This document shows, one piece after another, positions 8,335 through 17,088 of a stretch of DNA of 64,000 nt. This DNA comes from Candidatus Microbacterium phytovorans (GTDB lineage: Bacteria > Actinomycetota > Actinomycetes > Actinomycetales > Microbacteriaceae), in assembly GCA_029202445.1 (NCBI GenBank), contig CP119321.1:2232001-2296000 (forward strand), given 5' to 3'. The position numbers and the translations under genes are program-made. Positions within the stretch are counted from its first letter, which is position 1; each line of letters begins with the position of its first letter. The notes below the pieces were generated by a model that was given only the letters and a program-made list of their open reading frames with translations, ran no database searches and was not told the DNA's origin.

Positions 8335-10314
8335 TCACCAAATGGTGACGCGACGATCGGCGTCGAGCCAGAGAGCGTCGCTCTCGGTGACGTCGAAGGC
8401 GGTGTAGAACTCGTCGACGTTGCGGACGATCTGGTTGCACCGGAACTCGTTGGGCGAGTGCGGGTCGATCGTCAGCAGCCGGATCGTCTCGGCATCCCGG
8501 CCCTTCTGCTGCCAGATCTGCCCCCAGCTGAGCAGCAGACGCTGGATGCCGGTGAAGCCGTCGATCACCGGACCGTCAGGGTCGGCGCCGACGGCCGCGT
8601 TGTGGAGCCGGTAGGCCTTGATCGCGATGCCGAGTCCGCCGAGGTCGCCGATGTTCTCGCCGATCGTGAGCGCACCATTGACGGTGTGCTCCTCGCCGAG
8701 ACCGAGCGGCACGAGGGCGTTGTACTGCTCGATGAGCGCCGCCGTGCGCTCCTGGAAGGCGGCACGATCGTCGTCGGTCCACCAATCGTTGAGCGCGCCG
8801 GTGCCGTCGAACGCGCTCCCCTGGTCGTCGAAGCCATGGCCGATCTCGTGGCCGATCACGGCACCGATGCCGCCGTAGTTGGCCGCGGCATCCCGCTCGA
8901 GGTCGAAGAACGGGTACTGCAGGATGGCCGCCGGGAACACGATCTCGTTCATCAGCGGGTTGTAGTACGCGTTGACCGTCTGCGGCGTCATGTACCACTC
9001 GTCGCGGTCGATGGGCGTGCCGAGCTTGGCGAGCTGGCGCTCGTGCTCCCACGCGTTCGTGCGTCGGACGTTGCCGATGAGGTCGGCGGGATCGACCTCC
9101 AGCGCGCCGTAGTCCTTCCAGCGCACGGGGTAGCCCACCTTCGGGGTGAACGCGGCGAGCTTCTCGAGCGCGCGCTCCCGGGTCGCCGCCGTCATCCATT
9201 CGAGCTGCGAGATCGACTGCCGGTACGCCTCGATGAGGTTCGCGACGAGCTCGTCCATCGCCTCCTTCGCGGCCGGCGGGAAGTGACGCTCCACGTACAC
9301 CTTGCCGACGGCCTCGCCCATCGCCGCCTCCACGAAGCCGACGCCGCGCTTCCAGCGCTCGCGGTTGACGGGGACGCCCGTGAGCTCCGTGCCGTAGAAA
9401 GCGAAGTTCGCATCGACGAACGCGTCGGAGAGGAACGGCGCCGACGAGCGGACGACGTGCAGGCGCAGCCACGCCTTCCAGTCGTCGAGTCGCTCTTCGG
9501 TCAGCAGCGCGCCCAAGCCCTCGAGGAAGCTCGGCTGGTTGACGTCGATCTCCGCGAAGCCGTGCGCGTGGCCGGGAGCCACGGCGTCGCGCCACGGCGC
9601 GAGGTCCACCCCCAGCAGGTCGACGACGGCATCCCATGTCAGCAGGTTGTAGGTCGCGACCGCGTCGCGGCTGCGGACGTTGTCCCAGTGGTGGGATGCC
9701 AGCTCCGTCTCGAGCGCGAGCACCCTCTCCGCCTGCGCATCGGCGTCGGCGACGCCCGCGAGACCCAGCACCGTCGCGGCGTACGAGCGGAACGCCGATC
9801 GGGTCGCGTCGAAGTTCTCGAGGCGGTAGTAGCTCTCGTCGGGGAGCGATAGGCCGCCCTGCACGAAGAACACGACGTAGCGCTGCGGGTTGCCCGGGTC
9901 GGGCTCGATGTAGGTGCCGAGGAAACCGCCGACGCCTTCCCGCTCGAGCTCGCCGACGGTGCGCAGCAGAGCGGCGATGCCGTCGACCGCGTCGATGCGG
10001 GCGAGCTGCTGCTGCAGCGGCGCGGCACCCAGCTCCTCGATGCGGGCGGTGTCCATGAAGCTCGCGTACAGATCGCCGACCTTGCGCGCCTCCGACCCCT
10101 CGTCGGCGGACTGCGACTCCTCGATGATCGCCCGCACGTCCTTCTCGGCCTGCTCGGCGATGAGGTGGAACGATCCCCACCGCGCCTTGTCGTCGGGGAT
10201 CTCGGTGCGGTCCAGCCACGCCCCGTTCACGTGACGGAACAGATCGTCCTGGGGACGGATCTCGGAGCTGAGTTCGGCGAGCACAATGCCCGAACGGCGG
10301 GGAGTGTCGGTCAT
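8335..10314 (-). CDS. M13 family zinc metallopeptidase (PepO/neprilysin-like), 659 aa
   Basis: Zinc endopeptidase cleaving short peptides. The zinc site HExxH is HEIGH at residues 489-493 and the third ligand is E553 in GENIGD. An upstream YYNPLMNEIVFPAAILQ block (family NAYY..NEI.FPAGIL) and a C-terminal RCNQIVRN block complete the peptidase domain; the N-terminal half is the regulatory M13_N lobe. Full family length. No signal peptide or membrane anchor is visible, so it is probably cytoplasmic, like many actinobacterial PepO proteins. Start: -10 TAGCAT (complement of 10322-10327) is 7 bases before the ATG, giving a leaderless start at 10314. Confidence 0.92.
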   Translation of the reverse strand: MTDTPRRSGIVLAELSSEIRPQDDLFRHVNGAWLDRTEIPDDKARWGSFHLIAEQAEKDVRAIIEESQSADEGSEARKVGDLYASFMDTARIEELGAAPLQQQLARIDAVDGIAALLRTVGELEREGVGGFLGTYIEPDPGNPQRYVVFFVQGGLSLPDESYYRLENFDATRSAFRSYAATVLGLAGVADADAQAERVLALETELASHHWDNVRSRDAVATYNLLTWDAVVDLLGVDLAPWRDAVAPGHAHGFAEIDVNQPSFLEGLGALLTEERLDDWKAWLRLHVVRSSAPFLSDAFVDANFAFYGTELTGVPVNRERWKRGVGFVEAAMGEAVGKVYVERHFPPAAKEAMDELVANLIEAYRQSISQLEWMTAATRERALEKLAAFTPKVGYPVRWKDYGALEVDPADLIGNVRRTNAWEHERQLAKLGTPIDRDEWYMTPQTVNAYYNPLMNEIVFPAAILQYPFFDLERDAAANYGGIGAVIGHEIGHGFDDQGSAFDGTGALNDWWTDDDRAAFQERTAALIEQYNALVPLGLGEEHTVNGALTIGENIGDLGGLGIAIKAYRLHNAAVGADPDGPVIDGFTGIQRLLLSWGQIWQQKGRDAETIRLLTIDPHSPNEFRCNQIVRNVDEFYTAFDVTESDALWLDADRRVTIW

Positions 10315-10334
10315 GGCATCCATGCTAGAGGGCG

Positions 10335-12137
10335 TCACGGTGACGGGATCTCGGTCTGACGGCATCCGGATTCCACGGGCTCGCCCGCGAAGCGGTCGGC
10401 CGTCCACGCGAGGAGCTCCTCGCGCAGCGGCGACGACTTCAGCTCGACGATCTGCGTGTGACCGAATCCGTCATACAGGCGGTAGTCGAGCAGCTGCCCG
10501 GCCTCGCAGTAGCGGTCGACGAGGCTGCGCTGCGTCGACGGACGCACGATTCCGTCCGTGCTGCCCTGCGCGATCAGGAGCGGGGCGGACACGGTCGGCG
10601 GCGGAGTGTTCTCGCGCAGGTGACGGCCGAGGGGGCCGGAGGTCGGCGGCGTCGCGAAGATCTCCGGATCGCCGGACAGGCCGAGGGCGGCGAGCGCCGA
10701 CACGATCGTGCCCGGATCGCTCAGACACCGCTCCGACATCGCACGGACCGTCACCACCGCCCCCGGGCGCAAGTAGTCGCGGGAGGACACGTCGTCGTAG
10801 ATCGCCTCGTACGACGCGAAGGCGAAGGAGCCGAAGATGCTGCCGCCCGTGACATCGGTGAGCTGGGAGACGAGCGCGGCCGGATCGGCGGCGGGGGCGA
10901 GCGCCGCGACGCCGCGCAGAACGATCTCCGGCGCATACGAGCGGGCCAGCGCGCCCGTCCACAGCGCCGCGCCACCGCCCTGCGAATGACCCCACACGAC
11001 GGTGTTCGCACTGAGTCGCGCCTCGTCGAGCTCCTGCGCCGCGCGCACCGCGTCGAGCGACGCGTAGGCGCTGGGGGGCCCGATCAGGTACGGGTGGGGC
11101 CCCTCCGTGCCGAGCCCGATGTAGTCGGTCGCCACGAGCGCCCAGCCCTCGTCGATGATCTGCGGGAGCTGGAAGAGCGCACCCGCCCAGAACGGCTTCT
11201 CCAGCAGCGACGGCGCGCAGTGCTGCGCGAACCCCGTCGTGCCGTGGTTCCAGTCGATCACCGGCCACGGGCCGTCGCCCTTCCGGGGCGCGACGACGAG
11301 TCCGCTGGCCACCCGCACCGCACCGTCGACACCGGTCGTCGTGTACAGGATGCGCCACGCGTTCGCGTCGGCCGGCACCTGATTCTCGAACGGCTCCGCG
11401 CGGATGAGGCGGCCCGGCTCGTCGGGGATGTCGCGGGGCGCGGCGTAGAACTCGTCCACCACCGACGAGCCCTCACGCAGCGGTGTCGTCACGAGAGCCG
11501 TCGTCACCGCCAGCGCCACCGCGCCGAGCGCCACGACCGTGCGCCCCCAGCGGCGGGCAGGAGTGCGCGTGCCGCGCGCGGCGCGGTCGCGTCGGGCGCG
11601 CAGCAGCGTCCACAGCCCCGAGATCCCCAGCACGAGCAGCCATGCACCGAAGGCCACCGCCGTCACCAGCAGCGTGATGTCGGGCCACGCGAGGGACACC
11701 GCACCGAAGATCAGTCCGGATGCGCCGAACGCGGCATCCGAGATCCGTTCGTCGAGGCCCCGCCCGCGACGGAACGCGCCCACGACGCCCAGGGTGCCCG
11801 CCAGGAGGAGCGCACCGCCGACGAGTACCGCCGCGACACGCACGGTCAGGCCCGGCCACACCAGGACGAAAGCGCCCCCCGCCAGCCACACCCCCACGAG
11901 CGCGAACCGCCAGCGGGCGCGCGTCGACTCCGCGCGCGCGTCGTCGAAGAACTGCAGGATGCCGGTCAGCACCATGCCGCCGCCCAGCAGGAGCGCCAGC
12001 ACGTCGAGCGCCGTCGTCGGGCGGATCGCCAGGACCGCACCCAGCACGATCGCCGCGACGTCGAGCACGACGCGAGCCCACGTGGGAAGGCGGCGCCGGA
12101 GGCGGGCGACGGGGCGGGAGAGGCGCGACAGCGACAT
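10335..12137 (-). CDS. Fusion of HdeD-like membrane domain and secretory-lipase-type alpha/beta hydrolase, 600 aa
   Basis: Residues ~20-200 contain six hydrophobic segments with an HdeD/DUF308-like character (VLDVLALLLGGGMVLTGI). After a seventh hydrophobic stretch near 215-230, the rest is an alpha/beta hydrolase of the LIP type: WNHGTTGFAQHCAPS, the nucleophile elbow GHSQGG at 383-388 (Ser385), LLIAQGSTDGIVRP with the acid residue, and DGFGHTQIV with the catalytic His. The lipase half is probably presented outside the membrane. Substrate is probably an ester or lipid. A strong ribosome-binding site (GGAGGAGGGG) supports ATG 12137. The HdeD-lipase combination is unusual to me. Confidence 0.75.
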   Translation of the reverse strand: MSLSRLSRPVARLRRRLPTWARVVLDVAAIVLGAVLAIRPTTALDVLALLLGGGMVLTGILQFFDDARAESTRARWRFALVGVWLAGGAFVLVWPGLTVRVAAVLVGGALLLAGTLGVVGAFRRGRGLDERISDAAFGASGLIFGAVSLAWPDITLLVTAVAFGAWLLVLGISGLWTLLRARRDRAARGTRTPARRWGRTVVALGAVALAVTTALVTTPLREGSSVVDEFYAAPRDIPDEPGRLIRAEPFENQVPADANAWRILYTTTGVDGAVRVASGLVVAPRKGDGPWPVIDWNHGTTGFAQHCAPSLLEKPFWAGALFQLPQIIDEGWALVATDYIGLGTEGPHPYLIGPPSAYASLDAVRAAQELDEARLSANTVVWGHSQGGGAALWTGALARSYAPEIVLRGVAALAPAADPAALVSQLTDVTGGSIFGSFAFASYEAIYDDVSSRDYLRPGAVVTVRAMSERCLSDPGTIVSALAALGLSGDPEIFATPPTSGPLGRHLRENTPPPTVSAPLLIAQGSTDGIVRPSTQRSLVDRYCEAGQLLDYRLYDGFGHTQIVELKSSPLREELLAWTADRFAGEPVESGCRQTEIPSP

Positions 12138-12188
12138 ACCCCTCCTCCGCTCGACGTGCGCGTCGTCCCCCCAGCCTAGGCTCGTCCC

Positions 12189-13508
12189 ATGGCCGCGCTG
12201 ACCCTCAACCGGGAGATCCTGCGCCTCGCCGTCCCCGCGCTGGGCGCGCTCGTGGCCGAGCCGATGTTCCTCATCGTCGACGCCGCGCTGGTCGGACACC
12301 TGGGGGTCGTGCCGCTCGCGGGCCTCGGCATCGCCTCGGCCGTGCTGCAGACGATCGTCGGGCTCATGGTCTTCCTCGCCTACTCGACGACCCCCGCCGT
12401 CGCCCGACGATTCGGCGCGGGCGACCACACGAGCGCGGTGCGCGCCGGGATCGACGGGCTGTGGCTCGCGCTCGGGTTGGGGGCGCTGCTCGCCGTCGCC
12501 GGCTCCGTCCTCACGCCGACGCTCGTCGCGATGTTCGGGGCCTCCCCCGATGTCGCCGAGCAGGCGCGGATCTACCTGCAGCTGTCGATGTGGGGACTTC
12601 CGGCCATGCTGATCGTCTTCGCGGCGACCGGCCTTCTCCGCGGCATGCAGGACACGGTCACCCCGCTGTGGATCGCGGGCTTCGGGTTCGCCGCAAACGC
12701 GCTGCTCAACTGGCTCTTCATCTACGGGTTCGGCTGGGGCATCGCGGGCTCCGCCGCGGGCACCGTCGCCGCCCAGTGGGGAATGGTCGGCGCATACGCG
12801 CTCGTGGTGGGTCGCCTCGCACGGCGGCACTCGGCATCCGTCCTGCCGCAGCGCGACGGGGTGCGTGGCTCCGCCCGCTCGGGAGGGTGGCTGTTCCTGC
12901 GGACGGTCTCGCTGCGCGTCGCCCTGCTCGCGACCGTCGCGGTCGCCACCGCGCTCGGCACCGACGAGCTGGCCGGCTGGCAGGTCGCGTTCACGATCTT
13001 CTCGACGGCCGCCTTCGCCCTCGACGCGCTCGCGATCGCGGCGCAAGCCCTCATCGGCCGTGGCCTCGGCGCCCGCGACGAACCGTTCGTGCGACGCGTG
13101 CTCGGGCGGACCGTCGCGTGGGGCGCGTGGTTCGGCATCCTGGTCGGGGCGCTCATCGCCGCACTGTCGGGCGTCATCGGACTCGCCTTCACGGGGGATC
13201 CCGCCGTCGCCGCTCTCGTGCAGCCGGCGCTGCTCGTGCTCGCCGTCGCGCAGCCGGTGTGCGGTGTCGTGTTCGTGCTCGACGGGGTGCTCATGGGAGC
13301 GGGCGACGCGAAGTACCTCGCGCTGGCCGGCGTGCTCAATCTGGTGCCGTACGCGCCGGCCCTGGTGCTGGTCGGCGTGCTGCAGCCGGGCGGCGCGGCC
13401 GGACTTGCGTGGCTAGCGGCCTGCTTCTTCGGCGTGTACATGCTGGCGCGGCTCGCGACGCTCGGCTGGCGCGTCCGCCGGCCGGAGTGGCTCACCGTCC
13501 AGGTGTGA
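12189..13508 (+). CDS. MATE family efflux transporter (DinF-like), 439 aa
   Basis: Multidrug and toxin extrusion protein with about 12 transmembrane helices in two similar halves. MATE features are the opening LNREILRLAVPALGALVAEPMFLIVDAALVGHLG and the first-half VFLAYSTTPAVARRFGAGD block, which identify the DinF branch. Such proteins export cationic or amphiphilic compounds in exchange for Na+ or H+. TAGGCT at 12177-12182 is 6 bases before the ATG, so the start is leaderless. Divergent from the lipase fusion gene, with 51 bases between starts. Confidence 0.88.
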   Translation: MAALTLNREILRLAVPALGALVAEPMFLIVDAALVGHLGVVPLAGLGIASAVLQTIVGLMVFLAYSTTPAVARRFGAGDHTSAVRAGIDGLWLALGLGALLAVAGSVLTPTLVAMFGASPDVAEQARIYLQLSMWGLPAMLIVFAATGLLRGMQDTVTPLWIAGFGFAANALLNWLFIYGFGWGIAGSAAGTVAAQWGMVGAYALVVGRLARRHSASVLPQRDGVRGSARSGGWLFLRTVSLRVALLATVAVATALGTDELAGWQVAFTIFSTAAFALDALAIAAQALIGRGLGARDEPFVRRVLGRTVAWGAWFGILVGALIAALSGVIGLAFTGDPAVAALVQPALLVLAVAQPVCGVVFVLDGVLMGAGDAKYLALAGVLNLVPYAPALVLVGVLQPGGAAGLAWLAACFFGVYMLARLATLGWRVRRPEWLTVQV

Positions 13509-13520
13509 CCCCGCGGCCGC

Positions 13521-13636
13521 CGGGGTGAGGCCGGGGGTGGCGGCGGGGTGGGGCCGGGGGTGAGGCCGGGGGTGGGGCCGGGGTGAGGCCGGGGGTGGCG
13601 GCGGGGTGGGGCCGGGGGTGAGGCCGGGGGTGGTGC
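13521..13636 (+). repeat. G-rich 58-bp tandem repeat, about two copies
   Basis: Directly after the MATE stop codon a G-rich unit beginning CGGGGTGAGG is repeated at 13521 and 13579 (period 58), with GGGGG, GGGG and GGCGG runs on the + strand. No coding potential is evident. The closely spaced G-runs could fold as G-quadruplexes in RNA or single-stranded DNA. Confidence 0.75.
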
Positions 13637-13639
13637 ATC

Positions 13640-13870
13640 CGCCCCGGCAGGGGCACCACCATGTCCCACATTCGGTCGAAACCGGCATCCCCAATCGACC
13701 ACAACTGGGACATGTCCCGCAGAAACCGGGACATGCTCTGCCACCGCCCCGGCAAGGGCACCACCATGTCCCACATTCGGTCGAAACCGGCATCCCCAAA
13801 CGACCACAACGGGGACATGCCCCACCGAAACCGGGGCATGCTCTGCACACACGGGGACACCCCCATGCTC
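13640..13870 (+). repeat. CATGTCCCA inverted-repeat block, second locus
   Basis: Two ~117-bp tandem units each start CACCACCATGTCCCACATTC (13657 and 13762) and contain reverse partners such as AACTGGGACATG and AACCGGGACATG. The same word family occurs at 6776-7289 and 16960-17056. Again the block lies between convergent genes (MATE and TrmH). No gene seen. Confidence 0.82.
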
Positions 13871-13907
13871 TGGACGCGGGGTGCGACTCAGATGCCGAGG
13901 CGCGGGG

Positions 13908-14657
13908 TCAGGCCCAGCGCCGGCACCAGTCGTACATGACGACGGCAGCGGCCGCGCTCGCGTTGATCGAGCGCGTCGATCCGTACTGCGTGATCTCGAC
14001 GACAGCGGATGCCGAGGCCAGCGCCTCCGCGGAGAGTCCGGGACCTTCCTGACCGAAGAGCAGCACGCAGCGCTCCGGCAGATCCGCACGATCGAGCGGG
14101 ACGGAGCCGTCGACGTTGTCGATCGCGACGACGGGGAGGTCCGCTCCGGCGGCCCAGGCCGTGAACCCGGCGACGTCTTCGTGGTGACGCACGTGCTGGT
14201 ATCGATCGGTCACCATCGCGCCGCGGCGATTCCACCGGCGCCGTCCGATGATGTGCACCTCGGCCGCACCGAACGCGTTGGCGCTGCGCACGATCGATCC
14301 GATGTTCATGTCGTGCTGCCAGTTCTCGATCGCGACGTGGAACGGATGCCGGTGCTCATCGAGGTCGGCAACGATCGCCGCCATCGTCCAGTACCGATAC
14401 CGGTCGATGACGTTGCGCCGATCGCCGGCCGCGAGTAGCTCACGGTCGTATCGCTCGTCGTCGGGCCACGGTCCGTCCGCCCACGGCCCGATGCCGACGG
14501 GGAGCTCGTGCTCGGCCGGCGGCTCCGGCTCAGCCGACCCGGACTCAGCCGGCTCCGGCTCGACCGCCTGCTCCGGCTCGACCGGCGGCTCCGGCGCGAC
14601 CTCGGGCTCTGCAGCCTCGGGCGATGCCGGCTCGGACGGGGTGTGGGGGACGGTCAC
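13908..14657 (-). CDS. TrmH/SpoU-family RNA 2'-O-methyltransferase, 249 aa
   Basis: SAM-dependent methylation of a ribose in tRNA or rRNA, by a trefoil-knot (SPOUT) fold. All three SpoU motifs are visible: NIGSIVRSANAFG, LLFGQEGPGLS and YGSTRSINASAAAAVVMYDW. The first ~55 residues are an extra Pro/Glu-rich acidic tail, probably disordered. The GTG at 14657 is chosen because TACCCT (complement of 14664-14669) is 6 bases upstream, a leaderless arrangement; a longer frame upstream is Arg-rich and lies in repeat DNA. RNA target not determinable. Confidence 0.88.
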   Translation of the reverse strand: MTVPHTPSEPASPEAAEPEVAPEPPVEPEQAVEPEPAESGSAEPEPPAEHELPVGIGPWADGPWPDDERYDRELLAAGDRRNVIDRYRYWTMAAIVADLDEHRHPFHVAIENWQHDMNIGSIVRSANAFGAAEVHIIGRRRWNRRGAMVTDRYQHVRHHEDVAGFTAWAAGADLPVVAIDNVDGSVPLDRADLPERCVLLFGQEGPGLSAEALASASAVVEITQYGSTRSINASAAAAVVMYDWCRRWA

Positions 14658-14684
14658 CGACTCAGGGTATCCAGCGCCGTCGCC

Positions 14685-14966
14685 ACAACTCCGGAATCCT
14701 GCGCGGCGCGGACGGCCGCGCCACCGCGCAGCCACGGTCAGCGGCCGTAGATCCACCGTTCATCCGGAGTTGTGACCGCGGGGAGTGGGCAACCGGCCCA
14801 CCGTTCTTCCGGAGTTGCGACCGCGGCGCATGGGCACTCGACCCACCTTTCCTCCGGAGTGGCCACCGCGGCGCGTGGCCAACTCCTTCGATCCGCCCCT
14901 CCCCGCCGCCAGACACCGCGCCCTTCCGCGGCCCGCTCCTACGGCGGCACACGGGTCGAAGGAGTT
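14685..14966 (+). repeat. ACAACTCCGGA and AACTCCTTCGATCC inverted-repeat cluster
   Basis: The divergent gap between the TrmH gene and mntH holds two families of spaced inverted repeats. ACAACTCCGGA at 14685-14695 pairs with TCCGGAGTTGT at 14763-14773; further right-arm copies lie at 14808 and 14853, each followed by GACCGCGG- or CCACCGCGG-like sequence. AACTCCTTCGATCC at 14881-14894 pairs with GGGTCGAAGGAGTT at 14953-14966. Related pairs recur at 25343-25428 and 27574-27673. No gene seen. Confidence 0.8.
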
Positions 14967-14984
14967 CGCCACATCCAGCCAAGA

Positions 14985-15032
14985 TTTCGGCCACCCGAAA
15001 GACCCCCTGCTACAGTTTTCGGCATGCCGAAA
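14985..15032 (+). promoter_or_regulatory. mntH promoter with two palindromic operators (putative MntR sites)
   Basis: Two near-identical palindromes, TTTCGGCCACCCGAAA (14985-15000) and the perfect TTTCGGCATGCCGAAA (15017-15032), lie 32 bp apart, about three helical turns. The -10 box TACAGT (15011-15016) is between them and the second palindrome contains the mntH start codon. A DtxR-family regulator is encoded right after mntH. Inference: Mn-loaded MntR binds both sites and blocks transcription. Confidence 0.72.
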
Positions 15033-16298
15033 TCTCCCATCACCGCACCGTCGCGGCGTACGACGAACGCGCGCCCGGGCCGCGTCGCGTGGCTGCTGGG
15101 CCCGGCGCTCGTCGCGGGCGTCGCCTACCTCGACCCTGGCAATGTCGCGAGCAACATGACCGCGGGAGCGCGGTACGGCTACCTCCTGGTGTGGGTCGTC
15201 GTGCTGGGGAACGTGCTGGCCTGGCTCATCCAGTACCTGTCGGCGAAGCTCGGGGTCGTCACGGGCCGGAGCCTCGCCGAGACGCTGGGCATGCGCCTTC
15301 AGAACCGGTGGGGGCGGCGGGCGTACTGGCTCCAGGCGGAGCTGGTGGCGATGGCGACGGATGTCGCGGAGGTCATCGGCGGCGCCGTCGCGCTGTGGCT
15401 CCTGTTTGGGGTGCCGCTCCTGTGGGGCGGCCTCGCCACGGGGGCGATCTCGCTCGCGCTCCTGCTGGTGCAGCAGCGGCGCGGGGCGCGCAGCTTCGAG
15501 TTCGTCGTGATCGGGTTGCTACTGGTGATCGCGTTCGGCTTCACCTACGGCGTGTTCGCTGCGCCGCCGGATGCCGCGGGCGTCGCAGCCGGTCTCCTCC
15601 CTCGCTTCGAGGGCACCGACTCGGTGCTACTGGCCGCGTCGATCCTCGGCGCGACGATCATGCCTCACGCGATCTACGCGCACAGCGCCCTCGCCCGCGA
15701 CCGCTTCACCGCCGCGACGTCGGACCCCGCCGACCGGGCGATCGCGACGCCCCGGCTGCTGCGCGCGACGCGCTGGGATGTCACGATCGCCCTCGCGATC
15801 GCGGGCACGGTGAACCTCGCGATCCTGCTCCTGGCGGCGTCGGCCCTCGCCGGGGTGCCGGGCACCGACAGTCTGGAGGGGGCGTATGCGGCGCTCCGCG
15901 ACGGAATCGGCCCGGTGGTGGCGACGCTGTTCGCGGTGGGGCTGCTCGCGAGCGGCCTGGCGAGCACCGCGGTCGGCGCGTATGCGGGGGCGGAGATCAT
16001 GCAGGGCCTCCTGCGGGTGCGGGTGCCTCTGCTGGCCCGACGGCTCGTCACGCTCGTGCCGGCGCTCGTCATCCTGGCGTCGGGCGTCGATCCGACCCTC
16101 GCCCTCGTGCTGAGCCAGGTGGTGCTGAGTTTCGGCATCCCGTTCGCGCTGGTGCCCCTCGTGGCGCTGACGGCGCGCCGCGACGTGCTGGGCGACTACC
16201 GAAATCGGTGGCTGACGACGGCGACGGGCGTGGCGGCATCCGCGTTCCTCATCACGCTGAATGTCGTGCTCCTGTGGCTGGTGTTCTCGGGCGGTTAG
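15024..16298 (+). CDS. mntH: Nramp-family Mn2+/H+ symporter MntH, 424 aa
   Basis: Imports divalent metal, mainly manganese, with protons. The metal-binding DPGN motif of helix 1 is at residues 37-40 (GVAYLDPGNVASN) and the helix 6 MPH motif near residue 213 (GATIMPHAIYAHS). About 11 hydrophobic helices; normal family length. ATG 15024 follows TACAGT by 7 bases (leaderless). The stop codon TAG forms part of the -10 box of mntR, so the two genes are nearly contiguous but have separate start signals. Confidence 0.93.
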   Translation: MPKSPITAPSRRTTNARPGRVAWLLGPALVAGVAYLDPGNVASNMTAGARYGYLLVWVVVLGNVLAWLIQYLSAKLGVVTGRSLAETLGMRLQNRWGRRAYWLQAELVAMATDVAEVIGGAVALWLLFGVPLLWGGLATGAISLALLLVQQRRGARSFEFVVIGLLLVIAFGFTYGVFAAPPDAAGVAAGLLPRFEGTDSVLLAASILGATIMPHAIYAHSALARDRFTAATSDPADRAIATPRLLRATRWDVTIALAIAGTVNLAILLLAASALAGVPGTDSLEGAYAALRDGIGPVVATLFAVGLLASGLASTAVGAYAGAEIMQGLLRVRVPLLARRLVTLVPALVILASGVDPTLALVLSQVVLSFGIPFALVPLVALTARRDVLGDYRNRWLTTATGVAASAFLITLNVVLLWLVFSGG

Positions 16299-16306
16299 CC
16301 TGGAGC

Positions 16307-16945
16307 GTGCCTTCCGCCGCGGTCGACGACTACCTCAAGACGATCTACCACCACACCGAGTGGCAGACGGCGCACATCACGCCGTCTCAGCTCGCCGCCG
16401 AACTGGGGCTCGCCCCGTCGACGGTGACCGAGATGGTGCAGAAGCTCGCCGCGCAGGGCCTCGTGTCGCATCGCCCGTACGGACCGATCGCGCTCACCCA
16501 CGAGGGCGAGAAGCGCGCGGCCGCCATCGTGCGGCGCCACCGGCTGATCGAGACGTGGCTGGTGCGGGAGTTCGCGTACGCGTGGGATGAGGTGCACGAC
16601 GAGGCGGAGGTGCTGGAGCACACGATCAGCGACCGACTCCTGGAGGGCATCTCGACGCGGCTCGGGCATCCGCGGTTCGATCCGCACGGCGATGCGATCC
16701 CGGATGCCGAGGGCCGCGTCGACCGGTCGGCGTTCGTGCGTCTCGACGAAGCGGCCGCGGGCCACACCGGCCAGGTGCTGCGGGTGAGCGACCGCGATCC
16801 TGCCCTGCTGCGGGCGCTGGAGCAGGCGGGGATCGACGTGGGGCACACGGTGACGGTGACGGCGGCGGATGCCGTGCGCGTCGACGGCGGTCGCGAACTC
16901 ACGCTGCCCGACGGCGCGGCGGCAGCCGTGTGGCTCACGGCCTGA
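16307..16945 (+). CDS. mntR: DtxR/MntR-family metal-dependent repressor, 212 aa
   Basis: Winged-helix N-terminus (ITPSQLAAELGLAPSTVTEMVQKLAAQGLV), then the metal-binding/dimerisation region with His/Glu residues (HDEAEVLEHTISDRLL and LGHPRFDPHGD), and a C-terminal SH3/FeoA-like domain (~140-212). This three-domain size matches IdeR/MntR of actinobacteria. The position after mntH and the palindromes upstream of mntH point to Mn sensing rather than Fe. GTG 16307 follows TAGCCT (16296-16301) by 5 bases. Confidence 0.88.
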   Translation: MPSAAVDDYLKTIYHHTEWQTAHITPSQLAAELGLAPSTVTEMVQKLAAQGLVSHRPYGPIALTHEGEKRAAAIVRRHRLIETWLVREFAYAWDEVHDEAEVLEHTISDRLLEGISTRLGHPRFDPHGDAIPDAEGRVDRSAFVRLDEAAAGHTGQVLRVSDRDPALLRALEQAGIDVGHTVTVTAADAVRVDGGRELTLPDGAAAAVWLTA

Positions 16946-16959
16946 GCCGGCCGGCAGGG

Positions 16960-17056
16960 CATGTCCCACTTTCGGCAAGGCATGTCCCACTTTCCGCAGG
17001 GCATGTCCCACTTTCGGCTGCGTGAGACGGCCCAGAACGACCGAAATGGGGACATG
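16960..17056 (+). repeat. CATGTCCCACTTTC repeat block, third locus
   Basis: Three direct copies of CATGTCCCACTTTC start at 16960, 16981 and 17002, and one reversed partner (AAATGGGGACATG) ends at 17056. It lies between convergent mntR and the SDR gene. It could form a hairpin at the end of either transcript. Confidence 0.8.
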
Positions 17057-17088
17057 CTCGACCGCGCCGAGCTCAGCAGAGAGCGGCG

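Noticed and set aside
13881..14438. Plus-strand frame opposite the TrmH gene
   Set aside because: The minus strand holds all three SpoU motifs, and the plus frame has an antisense-like Arg/Asp/Val composition.
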